48,701 bases of DNA from an uncultured Alphaproteobacteria bacterium. Its GTDB lineage: Bacteria > Pseudomonadota > Alphaproteobacteria > Puniceispirillales > UBA1172. Positions 24,473-33,386 of the stretch are shown piece after piece; positions within the stretch are counted from its first letter, which is position 1, and each line of letters begins with the position of its first letter. Below the pieces are notes generated by a model. The model did no database searches, was not told where the DNA came from, and saw only the letters and a program-made list of their open reading frames with translations. The stretch is taken from NCBI GenBank assembly GCA_937952245.1, contig CALFYS010000014.1, positions 1 to 48,701 of the forward strand, read 5' to 3'. The position numbers and the translations under genes are program-made.

Positions 24473-25057
24473 ATGAGAACGCAAGCCAAGGGGCTCAACA
24501 ATCAGTTTTCAATGGATAAGACTTCATTTGGATTTTGGGCAAGCCCTCTTTTTGGGGCGCTTTTGTTTGGGGCAATGATGCTGGCCATGGTGCATGGCGC
24601 GGCGGCTCAAACAGGGGAATTGATTGGCGAAAATGGCGCGTGGAAATCATATCGTTCTGGCCAAGGCAATAGCGCGATTTGCTTTATCACCAGTGAGCCG
24701 ATCAAATATGAAGGCAAATACGACCGCAACAATCGGGGTGAGACTCGGGTTTTTGTCACCCACCATGGTCGTGACCCTGAAAACCGCGGCGTTGTCAGTA
24801 ATGTTGCGGGCTACCGATACATGGCTGACCGTGACGTGACGTTTAACATTGATGGTAAAAGCTTTTCGCTGTTCAGCGTTGATACACGGGCTTGGGCAAC
24901 AAAGCCTTCCCAAGACCGTGCGTTGGTGAAAGCCATGAAACGCGGCAATCGCCTTAAAGTCACCGGCATTTCAAGCCGTGGGAACAAGACCATCGACACC
25001 TATTCTTTAAAGGGCTTCACCGCCGCCATGAAGAAAATTGATAAGGCCTGTTCATGA
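24473..25057 (+). CDS. invasion-associated locus B (IalB) family protein
   Basis: A 194-aa exported protein of the IalB family, widespread in alphaproteobacteria and of unclear function. It has a long N-terminal region with a signal segment ending HGAAAQ. Family features are the W-x-C pattern WKSYRSGQGNSAICFITSEP, VFVTHHGRD, VTFNIDGKSFSLF and the C-terminal TYSLKGFTAAMKKIDKAC. An AAGGATGA site supports the first ATG. The stop overlaps the rlmN start (ATGA), so the two are co-translated, a pairing common in related genomes. Confidence 0.88.
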   Translation: MRTQAKGLNNQFSMDKTSFGFWASPLFGALLFGAMMLAMVHGAAAQTGELIGENGAWKSYRSGQGNSAICFITSEPIKYEGKYDRNNRGETRVFVTHHGRDPENRGVVSNVAGYRYMADRDVTFNIDGKSFSLFSVDTRAWATKPSQDRALVKAMKRGNRLKVTGISSRGNKTIDTYSLKGFTAAMKKIDKACS

Positions 25058-26208
25058 CTGAATTGTCCCCCGTGACAACCGCCGCTGATGATCCTTCGGG
25101 ATCAGGCCAAGCGGAATCCCCCGAAGGCGCGGGTCATAAAATTGATCTGCTTGGCTTGACGGTGGAGCGGCTGGCTGAGGTGATTAAAGCCGAAGGCCTG
25201 CCGGCTTTTAGGGCGCGTCAAATCTGGCGTTGGGTCTGGCGGCATGGGGTGACTGAATTTAGCGATATGACGGATCTGGGGAAGCCTGTTCGTGAAGTGC
25301 TGTCCTCAAAATTCATCATCTCACGACCGCTGGTAACGTCGCGCCAAGTCTCTAACGATGGCACCATCAAATGGTTGCTGAAATTCCCCGATGGCAACGA
25401 AGCGGAGACGGTTTACATCCCTGAAGATGATCGCGGCACTTTGTGTATTTCATCGCAAGTGGGCTGCACTTTAACCTGTTCCTTTTGTCATACAGGCACG
25501 CAAAAATTGGTGCGGAATTTGACGGTGGCGGAAATCACGGGCCAGATTATGCTGGCCATGGATGAATTGGGCGAATGGCCCGCCACCCATGAAGGCCGCA
25601 AATTGACCAATATCGTTTTGATGGGCATGGGTGAGCCTTTGTTTAATTATGACAATGTCGCCGATGCCATGCGGATCACCATGAGCAATGAAGGCATTGG
25701 CCTGTCGAAACGCCGGATCACGCTTTCAACATCGGGGGTGGTGCCGGAAATCTTTAAAACCGGTGAAGATTTGGGCGTTAATCTCGCCATTTCACTGCAC
25801 GCTGTTCGTGATGACCTGAGAAATGATCTGGTGCCGATTAACCGCAAATACCCGCTTGAGGTGCTGGTGGATGCTTGCCGGAATTACCCCGGCCTCTCGA
25901 ATGCCCGCCGCATCACATGGGAATATGTCATGCTCAATGGCGTCAATGACAGCGATGATGATGCCCGTGCTTTGATCAAACTGATCAAAGGCATTCCTTC
26001 CAAAATCAATCTGATCCCGTTTAACCCTTGGCCGGGGAGCGCTTATGTCTGTTCATCCAACACGCGAATTGATCGCTTTGCTAAAATTGTCATGAACGCC
26101 GGCTATGCCAGCCCTGTTCGCACGCCAAGAGGGCAGGATATTCTGGCGGCTTGCGGGCAGTTAAAATCAGCATCTGAACGCGCAAGACGGCAATCCACAA
26201 GGGTTTAA
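25054..26208 (+). CDS. rlmN: 23S rRNA (A2503-C2) / tRNA (A37-C2) methyltransferase RlmN
   Basis: Radical-SAM enzyme methylating C2 of A2503 in 23S rRNA and A37 in some tRNAs. The 384-aa protein has the CxxxCxxC iron-sulfur motif in GCTLTCSFCHTG, the GMGEPLFNYDNV segment, the LSTSGVVPEI strand, and the C-terminal FNPWPGSAY and TPRGQDILAACGQL, the latter with the resolving cysteine. The N-terminus carries a disordered Ser/Glu-rich extension before the QIWRWVWRHGV domain. Confidence 0.96.
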   Translation: MTELSPVTTAADDPSGSGQAESPEGAGHKIDLLGLTVERLAEVIKAEGLPAFRARQIWRWVWRHGVTEFSDMTDLGKPVREVLSSKFIISRPLVTSRQVSNDGTIKWLLKFPDGNEAETVYIPEDDRGTLCISSQVGCTLTCSFCHTGTQKLVRNLTVAEITGQIMLAMDELGEWPATHEGRKLTNIVLMGMGEPLFNYDNVADAMRITMSNEGIGLSKRRITLSTSGVVPEIFKTGEDLGVNLAISLHAVRDDLRNDLVPINRKYPLEVLVDACRNYPGLSNARRITWEYVMLNGVNDSDDDARALIKLIKGIPSKINLIPFNPWPGSAYVCSSNTRIDRFAKIVMNAGYASPVRTPRGQDILAACGQLKSASERARRQSTRV

Positions 26209-26332
26209 CAACTGGCCACACGGGTTTAACCACCGTTTTGAACGCGCATTTAATTTTGTGGCTTTGTCTTGAAATCACCACAATCCGTTGTTACGTTAAT
26301 TGCTGGATATGATTTCTTCGAAGGGGAGACCT

Positions 26333-27076
26333 ATGAACGATCCACGTTATATGAATTCAGCCGCCGCATCGGCCGCTGAAATTGATATGGGCCTACGCGC
26401 CTATATGCTGGGTGTCTATAATTACATGACCACGGCATTGGCGCTAACAGGTCTGTTTGCTTATGGCACAAAGATGCTGTCGGTCACCACCGGTGCTGAC
26501 GGCCAAATGTACCTGACAGGCTTTGGTCAATTGGTTCTGGCATCACCGCTGATGTGGGTGATTGCATTCGCGCCATTGGGCATGGTGTTCTGGATTTCAG
26601 CACGCATGCACGCCATGAGCGCGTCTAAAGCCAAAACCTTGTTTTATGTTTTTGCCGCCCTGATGGGGATGTCCTTGTCATCACTGCTGATCACCTACAC
26701 AGGGGCTTCAGTGGCACGGGCATTTTTTGTCACCGCGGGTGCTTTCGCTGGTCTCAGCCTTTACGGCTACACAACCAAGCGTAATCTTGCGCCTATGGGG
26801 GCTTTCCTGATTATGGGTGTCTTTGGCCTGATCTTGGCCAGCGTTGTGAATATTTTTGTGCAATCACAAGGCATGGAATTCTTGATCTCAATCGTTGGCG
26901 TGCTGCTTTTTGCTGGCCTGACCGCTTGGGATACACAGAAGATTAAATCCATGTATATGGCGGGTGATAGCCGTGAAGTGGCGCAAAAGAAATCCATCCA
27001 TGGCGCGTTGTCGCTTTATCTGGATTTCATCAATATGTTCATCATGATGCTGCGTCTGTTTGGCAATCGGGAATAG
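26333..27076 (+). CDS. Bax inhibitor-1 / YccA family membrane protein
   Basis: A 247-aa inner-membrane protein with seven predicted spans, of the BI-1 (UPF0005) family, proposed to be Ca2+-leak channels or protease modulators. Signatures are the N-terminal AEIDMGLRAYMLGVYNYM, the central SSLLITYTGASVARAFFVT and the C-terminal LTAWDTQKIKSMY and GALSLYLDFINMFIMMLRLFG, which contain the conserved Asp residues. A GGGGAG site precedes the chosen ATG. A strong terminator follows. Confidence 0.92.
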   Translation: MNDPRYMNSAAASAAEIDMGLRAYMLGVYNYMTTALALTGLFAYGTKMLSVTTGADGQMYLTGFGQLVLASPLMWVIAFAPLGMVFWISARMHAMSASKAKTLFYVFAALMGMSLSSLLITYTGASVARAFFVTAGAFAGLSLYGYTTKRNLAPMGAFLIMGVFGLILASVVNIFVQSQGMEFLISIVGVLLFAGLTAWDTQKIKSMYMAGDSREVAQKKSIHGALSLYLDFINMFIMMLRLFGNRE

Positions 27077-27114
27077 ATTGGCGCGAATAGATAGCCAATA
27101 TCAAACATAATGTT

Positions 27115-27146
27115 AAAAACGCTCAAGTTTGCTTGAGCGTTTTTTT
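27115..27146 (+). terminator. Rho-independent terminator
   Basis: A perfect 13-bp inverted repeat, AAAAACGCTCAAG / CTTGAGCGTTTTT, with a 4-nt loop and extra Ts. The A-tract and T-tract let it work in both directions, serving the BI-1 gene and the convergent monooxygenase gene. Confidence 0.93.
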
Positions 27147-27163
27147 ATGGGGTGCATTAGGGG

Positions 27164-28330
27164 TTATTCTGCCCAAAGGCTTTCCAGACGGTCGGTCAGC
27201 AATGTGCCCCCAAGACTGGCCATGCCAAGATTGCGCAATTTCGCCATGGGGCCATCAAGGGCAAAAATATCCCCCGCCCGTTCGGCTTGACGGCGGATGG
27301 CTTTTACCTGTTGATTGCGGTCAGCCGCCCAGCGGGTAAATAAAGCCTGCCAATCATCATCGAGGGACAAGCCGCTGTTTTCAAAAACAGTGATCAGATG
27401 AGCCGCGTCGATTAAACTCTGCCCCGCCCCTTGCGCCAAATGAGGCGGCATCGGGTGGGCGGCATCACCGCATAAAATCACCCGGCCTCGTTGAAACGCG
27501 TCCAAGGACAGGTGCTGATAAAGCGGTTGGCTGTAGATATGATCCCCATGTTCCGTCAGATATGACCGCAGAAAAGCCCCTTGAGGATGCTGGCTGGCCA
27601 GATGGATCAAGTCTTCAATGCTGGCGGCTTTCGGCATCACCGCCACCAGATTAAGCGTGCCATCCGCAAGCGGATAATGCACCATATGGTTGCCATCCCC
27701 CAGCCACAGATTGCTGGCTTTGCCCATCAACGTTGGGGGGCAGGCGGCGGCGGGAATAACAACGCGAAAGGCTTTGCGGGTAAAGTTTTGTTCCTGAAGT
27801 GATGGTTCCGCCGCCACATATTGACGGCAAACCCCGCGGTCACCATCCCCACCGATCAGCCAGTCCGCGGTGATCACGTCACCATCATCCAAAGTGATTT
27901 CGGCGGTTTTATCGGGGCAGGTCACGTTCGTGATGGCGGCGTCTTTCCAAGTGATCATCTTGGTTTTTTGGCCCAATTTTTTCAAAAGATCATGAAGCCC
28001 TTGGCGGGTCATGCTGGTATAAGGCGTGCGGCGGGGGCGATCATTCAACGGGATTTGAACAAGGTTAAACCCTGTGTTGAGCGACAAAACCCGCATCATG
28101 GATAAGGCCAGCGCGTGATCACGGCACGCATCCGCAATCCCAAGCTTGTCCAACGCCGCCCAGCCATTAGGGGCGATCTGAACCCCGCCGGGCAATGGGG
28201 TGGTTTTCGGGGCGATGATCGTCGATGCCATTCCAATTTTGGCCAAGGCCAGCGCCATGGCGCGGCTGGCGATGCCATCCCCCGCGATTGCCATGCTCAC
28301 GTTATGGGTTGTCGAAGATTTTATCGGCAT
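27164..28330 (-). CDS. FAD-dependent monooxygenase (aromatic hydroxylase type)
   Basis: A 388-aa flavoprotein of the PHBH-fold monooxygenases (salicylate hydroxylase, UbiH and relatives). It has an N-terminal dinucleotide-binding strand AIAGDGIASRAMALAL, which is slightly degenerate from GxGxxG, the central DG-type motif IGGDGDRGVCRQ, and the C-terminal flavin ribose motif ILCGDAAHPMPPHLAQGAGQ. Substrate unknown. The ATG with a CAGGGAC sequence upstream is preferred over a TTG seven codons earlier. It converges with the BI-1 gene and is divergent from a DMT exporter gene. Confidence 0.85.
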   Translation of the reverse strand: MPIKSSTTHNVSMAIAGDGIASRAMALALAKIGMASTIIAPKTTPLPGGVQIAPNGWAALDKLGIADACRDHALALSMMRVLSLNTGFNLVQIPLNDRPRRTPYTSMTRQGLHDLLKKLGQKTKMITWKDAAITNVTCPDKTAEITLDDGDVITADWLIGGDGDRGVCRQYVAAEPSLQEQNFTRKAFRVVIPAAACPPTLMGKASNLWLGDGNHMVHYPLADGTLNLVAVMPKAASIEDLIHLASQHPQGAFLRSYLTEHGDHIYSQPLYQHLSLDAFQRGRVILCGDAAHPMPPHLAQGAGQSLIDAAHLITVFENSGLSLDDDWQALFTRWAADRNQQVKAIRRQAERAGDIFALDGPMAKLRNLGMASLGGTLLTDRLESLWAE

Positions 28331-28442
28331 GGCTTTGTCCCTGCTGGGCAAACAGTTAAATGAATAAGAACAGGTTGAAACACTTCTTCCGCTCCATGAA
28401 TTGTGTCATAGTAAAGCCTGATCAAGATTGAGACCACCCCTA

Positions 28443-29300
28443 ATGCCTGTCCGTTTTTACCCGTTAATTTTTGTCCTGCTGTGGGCCAGCGCTTTTGTAT
28501 CAGCCAAATACGGGTTGATGGCATCAGGGCCGTTTAGTTTTCTCGGCACAAGATTTGTCATCGTCAGCGGTATTTTTGGCATCATGGCGTTGATCATGAA
28601 ATCGGTCTGGCCGTCATGGCGGGAGGTGATCCCCACCATGATCGCCGGGGTGTTGATGCATGGGGTTTATCTGGGCGGGGTGTTTTTCGCCATATCAAAA
28701 GGCACACCCGCGGGCACGTCATCGTTGATCGTCTCCATCCAGCCGCTGTTGACGGCGTTATTGGCATTGAGCTTCTTGGGCGAGCGGGTCAGGCGCATCC
28801 AATGGTGGGGCATTGTGCTGGGCATGATCGGCGTTGCGCTGGTGGTGATGCCAAAGCTTGGCGGGGATGTCCCCATGATCGGCTTGCTGTCATGTTTGGT
28901 TGCTGTATTTGCCATGGCCACCGGTACGATTATCCAGAAACGTTATGTCGGCGGTATTGATCTGGTGGCGGGGAATTTCCTGCAGGCGGTGGCCGCGTCC
29001 TTGTTTTATGGCGTTTTGCTCTTAACCGTTGAAACGTATTATCTGGAATGGACGCTTGAGGTGACTTTGGCGATGGTCTGGATTGTGGTGACGGTGTCCA
29101 TTGGCGCGGTGACGATTTTGATGGTGCTGATCCGAAAAGGCCAGATGGCGGCAACATCCAGCCTGTTTTTCATGGTGCCGCCAGTCTCCGCGGTGATGGG
29201 TTATATCGCCTTTGGTGAAACGCTGGGCATCACCGGCGTTTTAGGATTTATCATCGCCAGCATTGGGGTTTGGCTGGTCAATAAGCCAGAAAAAGCATAG
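28443..29300 (+). CDS. DMT-superfamily transporter (EamA family)
   Basis: A 285-aa inner-membrane exporter with about ten spans in two EamA repeats. The N-terminal VLLWASAFVSAKYGL and mid-protein TSSLIVSIQPLLTALLALSFLGERV are first-repeat hallmarks; the second repeat ends in SAVMGYIAFGETLGITGVLG. Related proteins export amino acids or metabolites; the substrate here is unknown. The ATG at 28443 is preferred over an upstream TTG. A small cysteine-rich protein gene follows 9 bp later. Confidence 0.88.
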   Translation: MPVRFYPLIFVLLWASAFVSAKYGLMASGPFSFLGTRFVIVSGIFGIMALIMKSVWPSWREVIPTMIAGVLMHGVYLGGVFFAISKGTPAGTSSLIVSIQPLLTALLALSFLGERVRRIQWWGIVLGMIGVALVVMPKLGGDVPMIGLLSCLVAVFAMATGTIIQKRYVGGIDLVAGNFLQAVAASLFYGVLLLTVETYYLEWTLEVTLAMVWIVVTVSIGAVTILMVLIRKGQMAATSSLFFMVPPVSAVMGYIAFGETLGITGVLGFIIASIGVWLVNKPEKA

Positions 29301-29309
29301 GATGGTTTT

Positions 29310-29507
29310 ATGACGGAAAAGAACAAAACCGCATCATCTGAGCCGCAAACATCAACACAGTCCTTAAAGGAAGCCGCCCCGCGGTGTCTGTTTTGTGGTC
29401 AGCCTGAATCCTTGATATGGGTTCATGGTCATGGCCAATGCGCCCATTGCGGGGTCAATGCCATGCCATGTTGCGATGGCGCGGAATGTGTCGTGCCGCC
29501 AAAATAA
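29310..29507 (+). CDS. small cysteine-rich protein, probable zinc ribbon
   Basis: A 65-aa protein with a Ser/Thr/Lys-rich N-terminal tail and a C-terminal cluster CLFCGQPESL...CAHCGVNAMPCCDGAEC. The two CxxC pairs are spaced as in a zinc ribbon, with three further cysteines able to bind more metal. It is 9 bp behind the DMT transporter gene and probably co-transcribed. Codon use is like the neighbours. Function unknown; a metal-binding or nucleic-acid-binding adaptor is possible. Confidence 0.75.
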   Translation: MTEKNKTASSEPQTSTQSLKEAAPRCLFCGQPESLIWVHGHGQCAHCGVNAMPCCDGAECVVPPK

Positions 29508-29523
29508 CCAAGATGTCTTGGTT
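29506..29523. other. short perfect palindrome between convergent genes
   Basis: AACCAAGA and TCTTGGTT are separated by two bases and span the stop codons of the small zinc-ribbon gene and the agmatinase gene. It may act as a weak two-way terminator. No strong T-run follows. Confidence 0.35.
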
Positions 29524-30499
29524 AAATCTGTCCTACGGGTTTCGGTTCAGCGCCAGCTTTCATCGCCATTACCGCCAGCCAATCATGGGCGATATTCGCC
29601 GCCGCCATGGCGGTCACATCGGCATGGTCATAGGCTGGTGAGACTTCCACCAAATCAAAACCGATCATATTCAACGGCGCTAACCCGCGAATAAGCTCCA
29701 AGGCTTGCCATGTTGCCAACCCGCCGGGGACAGGTGTTCCCGTGCCTGGGGCAAAGGCCGGATCAAGGCAATCAATATCAAAAGTGATGTAAGCCGGACG
29801 ATCGCCAACCCGTTCAATAATACGGTTGATCACCGCTTCCACGCCATTGCGATGCACCCAAGGGCTGGTCAGAATATCAAACCCGTGGTCGCTGTCATTA
29901 TAAGACCTGAGCCCCACTTGGATCGAATGATCAACATCAATCAATTTGTCTTCTTTGGCGTGCAGGAACATCGAGCCGTGATTAAGCGGTGAGCCGCCAT
30001 CATCCCATGTGTCGCAATGGGCATCAAATTGCACCAAGGCAACCGGCCCATAGGTTTCGGCATGGGCGCGGATCAACGGATACGAGACAAAATGATCACC
30101 CCCAAAGGTCAGCATTTTTGCCCCTGATTTGATGATCCCCCGCGCGTGGTTGCTGATCGCTTCCGGGATGGATTGCGGGTCATGGGGGTCAAGGGCGCAA
30201 TCGCCATAATCCACCACGCCTAATGTGTCAAAAATATCAAACCCAAAGGGAAAAGCCTTGAGGCTGGCCAATTCAGTTGATGCCCCGCGAATGGCACGAG
30301 GGCCAAAGCGGCAGCCCGGGCGGTTGGTGACCGCGCCATCAAAAGGCACGCCGCTGACCACAATATCAGCCCCGGTTAAATCGCGGGTGTATTTGCGCCG
30401 AAGAAAACTCAACGCGCCAGCGTAGGTCATCTCCGGCGTGGTGCCTTTAATATCTTGGCTTAAAAACGCCGCGTCTGAATTGACGTAATCAACCGACAT
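29522..30499 (-). CDS. speB: agmatinase / ureohydrolase
   Basis: Hydrolyses agmatine to putrescine and urea with a binuclear manganese centre. The 325-aa protein has His136 (GGDHF), Asp159, His161 and Asp163 (FDAHCDTW), and Asp241 and Asp243 (FDIDCLDPAFAPG), a spacing matching E. coli SpeB. The start has a GGAGG site 6 nt upstream and lies one base after the aminotransferase stop, so the two form an operon. The polyamine neighbours favour agmatine over arginine or guanidinobutyrate, although the latter cannot be excluded. Confidence 0.9.
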   Translation of the reverse strand: MSVDYVNSDAAFLSQDIKGTTPEMTYAGALSFLRRKYTRDLTGADIVVSGVPFDGAVTNRPGCRFGPRAIRGASTELASLKAFPFGFDIFDTLGVVDYGDCALDPHDPQSIPEAISNHARGIIKSGAKMLTFGGDHFVSYPLIRAHAETYGPVALVQFDAHCDTWDDGGSPLNHGSMFLHAKEDKLIDVDHSIQVGLRSYNDSDHGFDILTSPWVHRNGVEAVINRIIERVGDRPAYITFDIDCLDPAFAPGTGTPVPGGLATWQALELIRGLAPLNMIGFDLVEVSPAYDHADVTAMAAANIAHDWLAVMAMKAGAEPKPVGQI

Positions 30500-30500
30500 T

Positions 30501-31859
30501 TTAGCCTCCAATTGTCGCCAAAGTCGCATCAAGGGCGGCATGAGCCATCCGCACCGAAGCGTCAATATCATCGCGGGTGTAGCTTAATGGCGGGGATAGA
30601 ATCATGCCATCGCGCACCGCCCGCATCATCAAGCCTTCATCAATGGCGTGATCACGACAGATGGTGCCCACCGTGCCGACATCATCAAACAACACAGGTC
30701 CGGTTTTATCTTTCACCAGCTCAATACAAGCCAGCATCCCAAATGACCGCACCTCGCCAACAAGCGGGTGGTCTGCCAAAGGTTGCAACGCTTGATTGAG
30801 GTAAGGGCCAGTGTCTTCACGGACTTTGGTGATCATGTCTTCTTCTTCGATCAGGTCAAGATTGGCCAGCGCCACGGCGGCGGCAACAGGATGCCCTGAA
30901 TAGGTGAAGCCATGGTAGAACTCACCGCCATCATCCACCAGACGGTTCGCGACACGATCACCGATCAGCACCGCTGACATCGGCTGATACCCTGAGGTCA
31001 GGCCTTTGGCGGTGGCGATCAAATCAGGCTTAAGATCAAAGGTCTGGCTGGCAAACCATTGGCCTGTGCGGCCATAGCCCGTGATCACTTCATCGGCGAT
31101 AAACAGAATGTCATGCTTTTTGCAGATGCGCTGAATATGATCAAAATAACCGGCTGGCGGGATAATCACCCCACCCGCGCCTTGGATCGGTTCCGCGATA
31201 AAGGCGGCGATATGATCAGCCCCAATATTGACAATCGCGTCTTCCAGCCAACCCGCTGAAGTTTCCGCGAAAGTCGCATCATCCATATTACCCTGATAAA
31301 GAAAACCATAAGGCGGTTTAATATGGTGGAAATCCGGCAGGCGCGCGGCTTGACCATGCATGGCGGACATCCCGCCCATGCTGGCGGCCACGGTGGTGCT
31401 GCCATGATAGCCATAATCACGGCTGATGATGACTTGCTTTTCAGGCTTACCTTCTAAGGCCCAGAAATGCCGAACCATGCGGACAATCGTGTCATTGGCC
31501 TCAGACCCTGAATTGGCGAAGAACACGTGATTAATACCGTCCGGCGCAATATCCACCAATCGGCGAGACAATTCAGCGGCAGGGGCATTACTGGTTTTAA
31601 AGAACGTGTTGTAATACGGCAGGTTTTCCATCTGCTTGGTGGCGGCATCAACCAAGGATTGCCGACCATACCCAACATTGACACACCATAAACCCGCCAT
31701 GCCATCAAGGATGCGATTGCCATCGCTGTCGATGATATAATGACCTTCGGCATGGGTGATAATGCGCGTGCCTTCTTTCTTCATGGATTTATAATCCGTG
31801 AAGGGATGCAAGTGATGCTGAACATCAATATCGGAAACTGTAAGCCTTGGGTCTGACAT
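30501..31859 (-). CDS. spuC: class III aminotransferase, putrescine:pyruvate type (SpuC-like)
   Basis: A PLP-dependent omega-amino transaminase that likely moves the amino group of putrescine or a related diamine to pyruvate, giving 4-aminobutanal. The protein (452 aa from MSDPRL) has HHLHPFTDYKSM, GLWCVNVGYGR and PYYNTFFKTSN near the N-terminus, FANSGSEAND, ADEVITGYGRTG and the PLP lysine in ATAKGLTSGYQP, all SpuC-like. An ATG five codons upstream (31874) is an alternative; neither has a strong ribosome binding site. It precedes speB by one base and is divergent from puuA-puuB. Confidence 0.88.
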   Translation of the reverse strand: MSDPRLTVSDIDVQHHLHPFTDYKSMKKEGTRIITHAEGHYIIDSDGNRILDGMAGLWCVNVGYGRQSLVDAATKQMENLPYYNTFFKTSNAPAAELSRRLVDIAPDGINHVFFANSGSEANDTIVRMVRHFWALEGKPEKQVIISRDYGYHGSTTVAASMGGMSAMHGQAARLPDFHHIKPPYGFLYQGNMDDATFAETSAGWLEDAIVNIGADHIAAFIAEPIQGAGGVIIPPAGYFDHIQRICKKHDILFIADEVITGYGRTGQWFASQTFDLKPDLIATAKGLTSGYQPMSAVLIGDRVANRLVDDGGEFYHGFTYSGHPVAAAVALANLDLIEEEDMITKVREDTGPYLNQALQPLADHPLVGEVRSFGMLACIELVKDKTGPVLFDDVGTVGTICRDHAIDEGLMMRAVRDGMILSPPLSYTRDDIDASVRMAHAALDATLATIGG

Positions 31860-31994
31860 TTGAACACCGTCCATAAAGTTGTTATTCTTTTGACTATATG
31901 AGGGTTTTGCCGTATCGCCAAGATATAGAATAATACCGTGTTGTTTAATTTTGGATTAACGTCATGGCGGCACGGTCGAAAGGAAGAATGATTT

Positions 31995-33386
31995 ATGGCA
32001 TCTATTGATCAATTTGCTGCTGATTTTCGCGCTCAACACCCTGATCTTGAAACCATTACCGCCATGTTTGCTGATCTTAACGGCATCATGCGGGGTAAGA
32101 TTTTACCCATTTCATCCTTCGATAAATTGATGGCTGACGGCGTGTTGCTGCCTGCCAGCGTGTTCGGCACAGATGCCACTGGTGAATCCGTTCCTGAAAC
32201 AGGCCTTGTATGGGAGACAGGGGACGCTGATTTCCCATGGCAGGTGATTCCCCAAACGCTTCATATCATCCCCGGGACGGAGGGCAAAAACGCCGCTGTC
32301 ATGATTCAAATGATGGGGCATGATGGCGCCCCGCACGCGATTGACCCAAGAGGCGCGTTAGAGCGCGTCTTAACACGATTAAAAACCATGGGGCTGTTTC
32401 CGGTGATCGCGCCGGAATTGGAATTTTATTTGATCAACCCAAAACTTGATACCGGCGGCATGGGGCAAAGCGCGGCCACCGCCCTAACCGGCCAGCCGCA
32501 AGCCATGGGGCAGGTCTATGGGCTCGATTCCTATGATGAATTTGCCCCTGTGATCAATCACATTAAATCAGCTTGTGCCGATGTTGCGGTGGGGGCTGAT
32601 GCCGCGATTTCTGAATATGGCAAAGGCCAGTTTGAAATTAATCTGATGCACCGTGATGATGGGTTAAGGGCGGCGGATGAAGCGGTGATGCTGAAAAGGA
32701 TCACCCGCATTGTGGCGCGGGCTCATGGCCATGACGTGACGTTTATGGGCAAGCCTTTTGCCGATGATACGGGCAGCGGTTTTCATCTTCATGCCAGCCT
32801 TTTGGATGAAAATGGGCAAAACGTTATGGCGGAAGCCGAAGGCGATGCCGCTCAAAACACAGCCGCCAGCCTTCCTGAGGTACATGAAAATCTTGGTTTC
32901 GCGGCGGCGGGCATGGGGCGGTATCTGGATCAATCCATGGCGGTTTTTGCCCCGAACGCCAACGCTTGGCGGCGGATTCAACCCGGCCATTATGCGCCGA
33001 TTGATCGGTCATGGGGGCATAACAACCGCACCGTCAGTTTCCGCATCCCCCATGGTGATGCCAAGGCAAGACGGCTCGAACATCGTTGTGCCAGCGCCGA
33101 TGCCAATCCGTATCTGTCGATTGCTCTGATTTTGGCCGCCATGGCCGAAGGGATTGATCAGCGTTTAACCCCGCCCCCGATCACCACAGGCAATGCCTAT
33201 GATCAGCCTGATCGCGAAGGCTTGCCCAATTCATGGGGGGAGGCCAACGCCAGATTTGCCGATAGTGATTTTGCCAAAAAATGGCTGGGCGATGATTTGG
33301 TCAGGGTTTACGCCGCCACCAAAGAATACGAACGCTTGCAATTTGAAGGCATTGTGACGCCAACGGAATGGATCTGGTATCGTTAA
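31995..33386 (+). CDS. puuA: gamma-glutamylputrescine synthetase (glutamine synthetase family)
   Basis: Joins glutamate to putrescine with ATP, the first step of the Puu pathway. The 463-aa protein is a glutamine-synthetase-like enzyme with FADLNGIMRGKILPISSFDKL near the N-terminus (PuuA-type), VIAPELEFYL, the GQFEINLMH metal-binding strand, DDTGSGFHLHASL, and the C-terminal NRTVSFRIP and LEHRCASADANPYL blocks. It lacks the adenylylation-site loop of biosynthetic GlnA. The stop overlaps the puuB start by one base. Confidence 0.92.
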   Translation: MASIDQFAADFRAQHPDLETITAMFADLNGIMRGKILPISSFDKLMADGVLLPASVFGTDATGESVPETGLVWETGDADFPWQVIPQTLHIIPGTEGKNAAVMIQMMGHDGAPHAIDPRGALERVLTRLKTMGLFPVIAPELEFYLINPKLDTGGMGQSAATALTGQPQAMGQVYGLDSYDEFAPVINHIKSACADVAVGADAAISEYGKGQFEINLMHRDDGLRAADEAVMLKRITRIVARAHGHDVTFMGKPFADDTGSGFHLHASLLDENGQNVMAEAEGDAAQNTAASLPEVHENLGFAAAGMGRYLDQSMAVFAPNANAWRRIQPGHYAPIDRSWGHNNRTVSFRIPHGDAKARRLEHRCASADANPYLSIALILAAMAEGIDQRLTPPPITTGNAYDQPDREGLPNSWGEANARFADSDFAKKWLGDDLVRVYAATKEYERLQFEGIVTPTEWIWYR

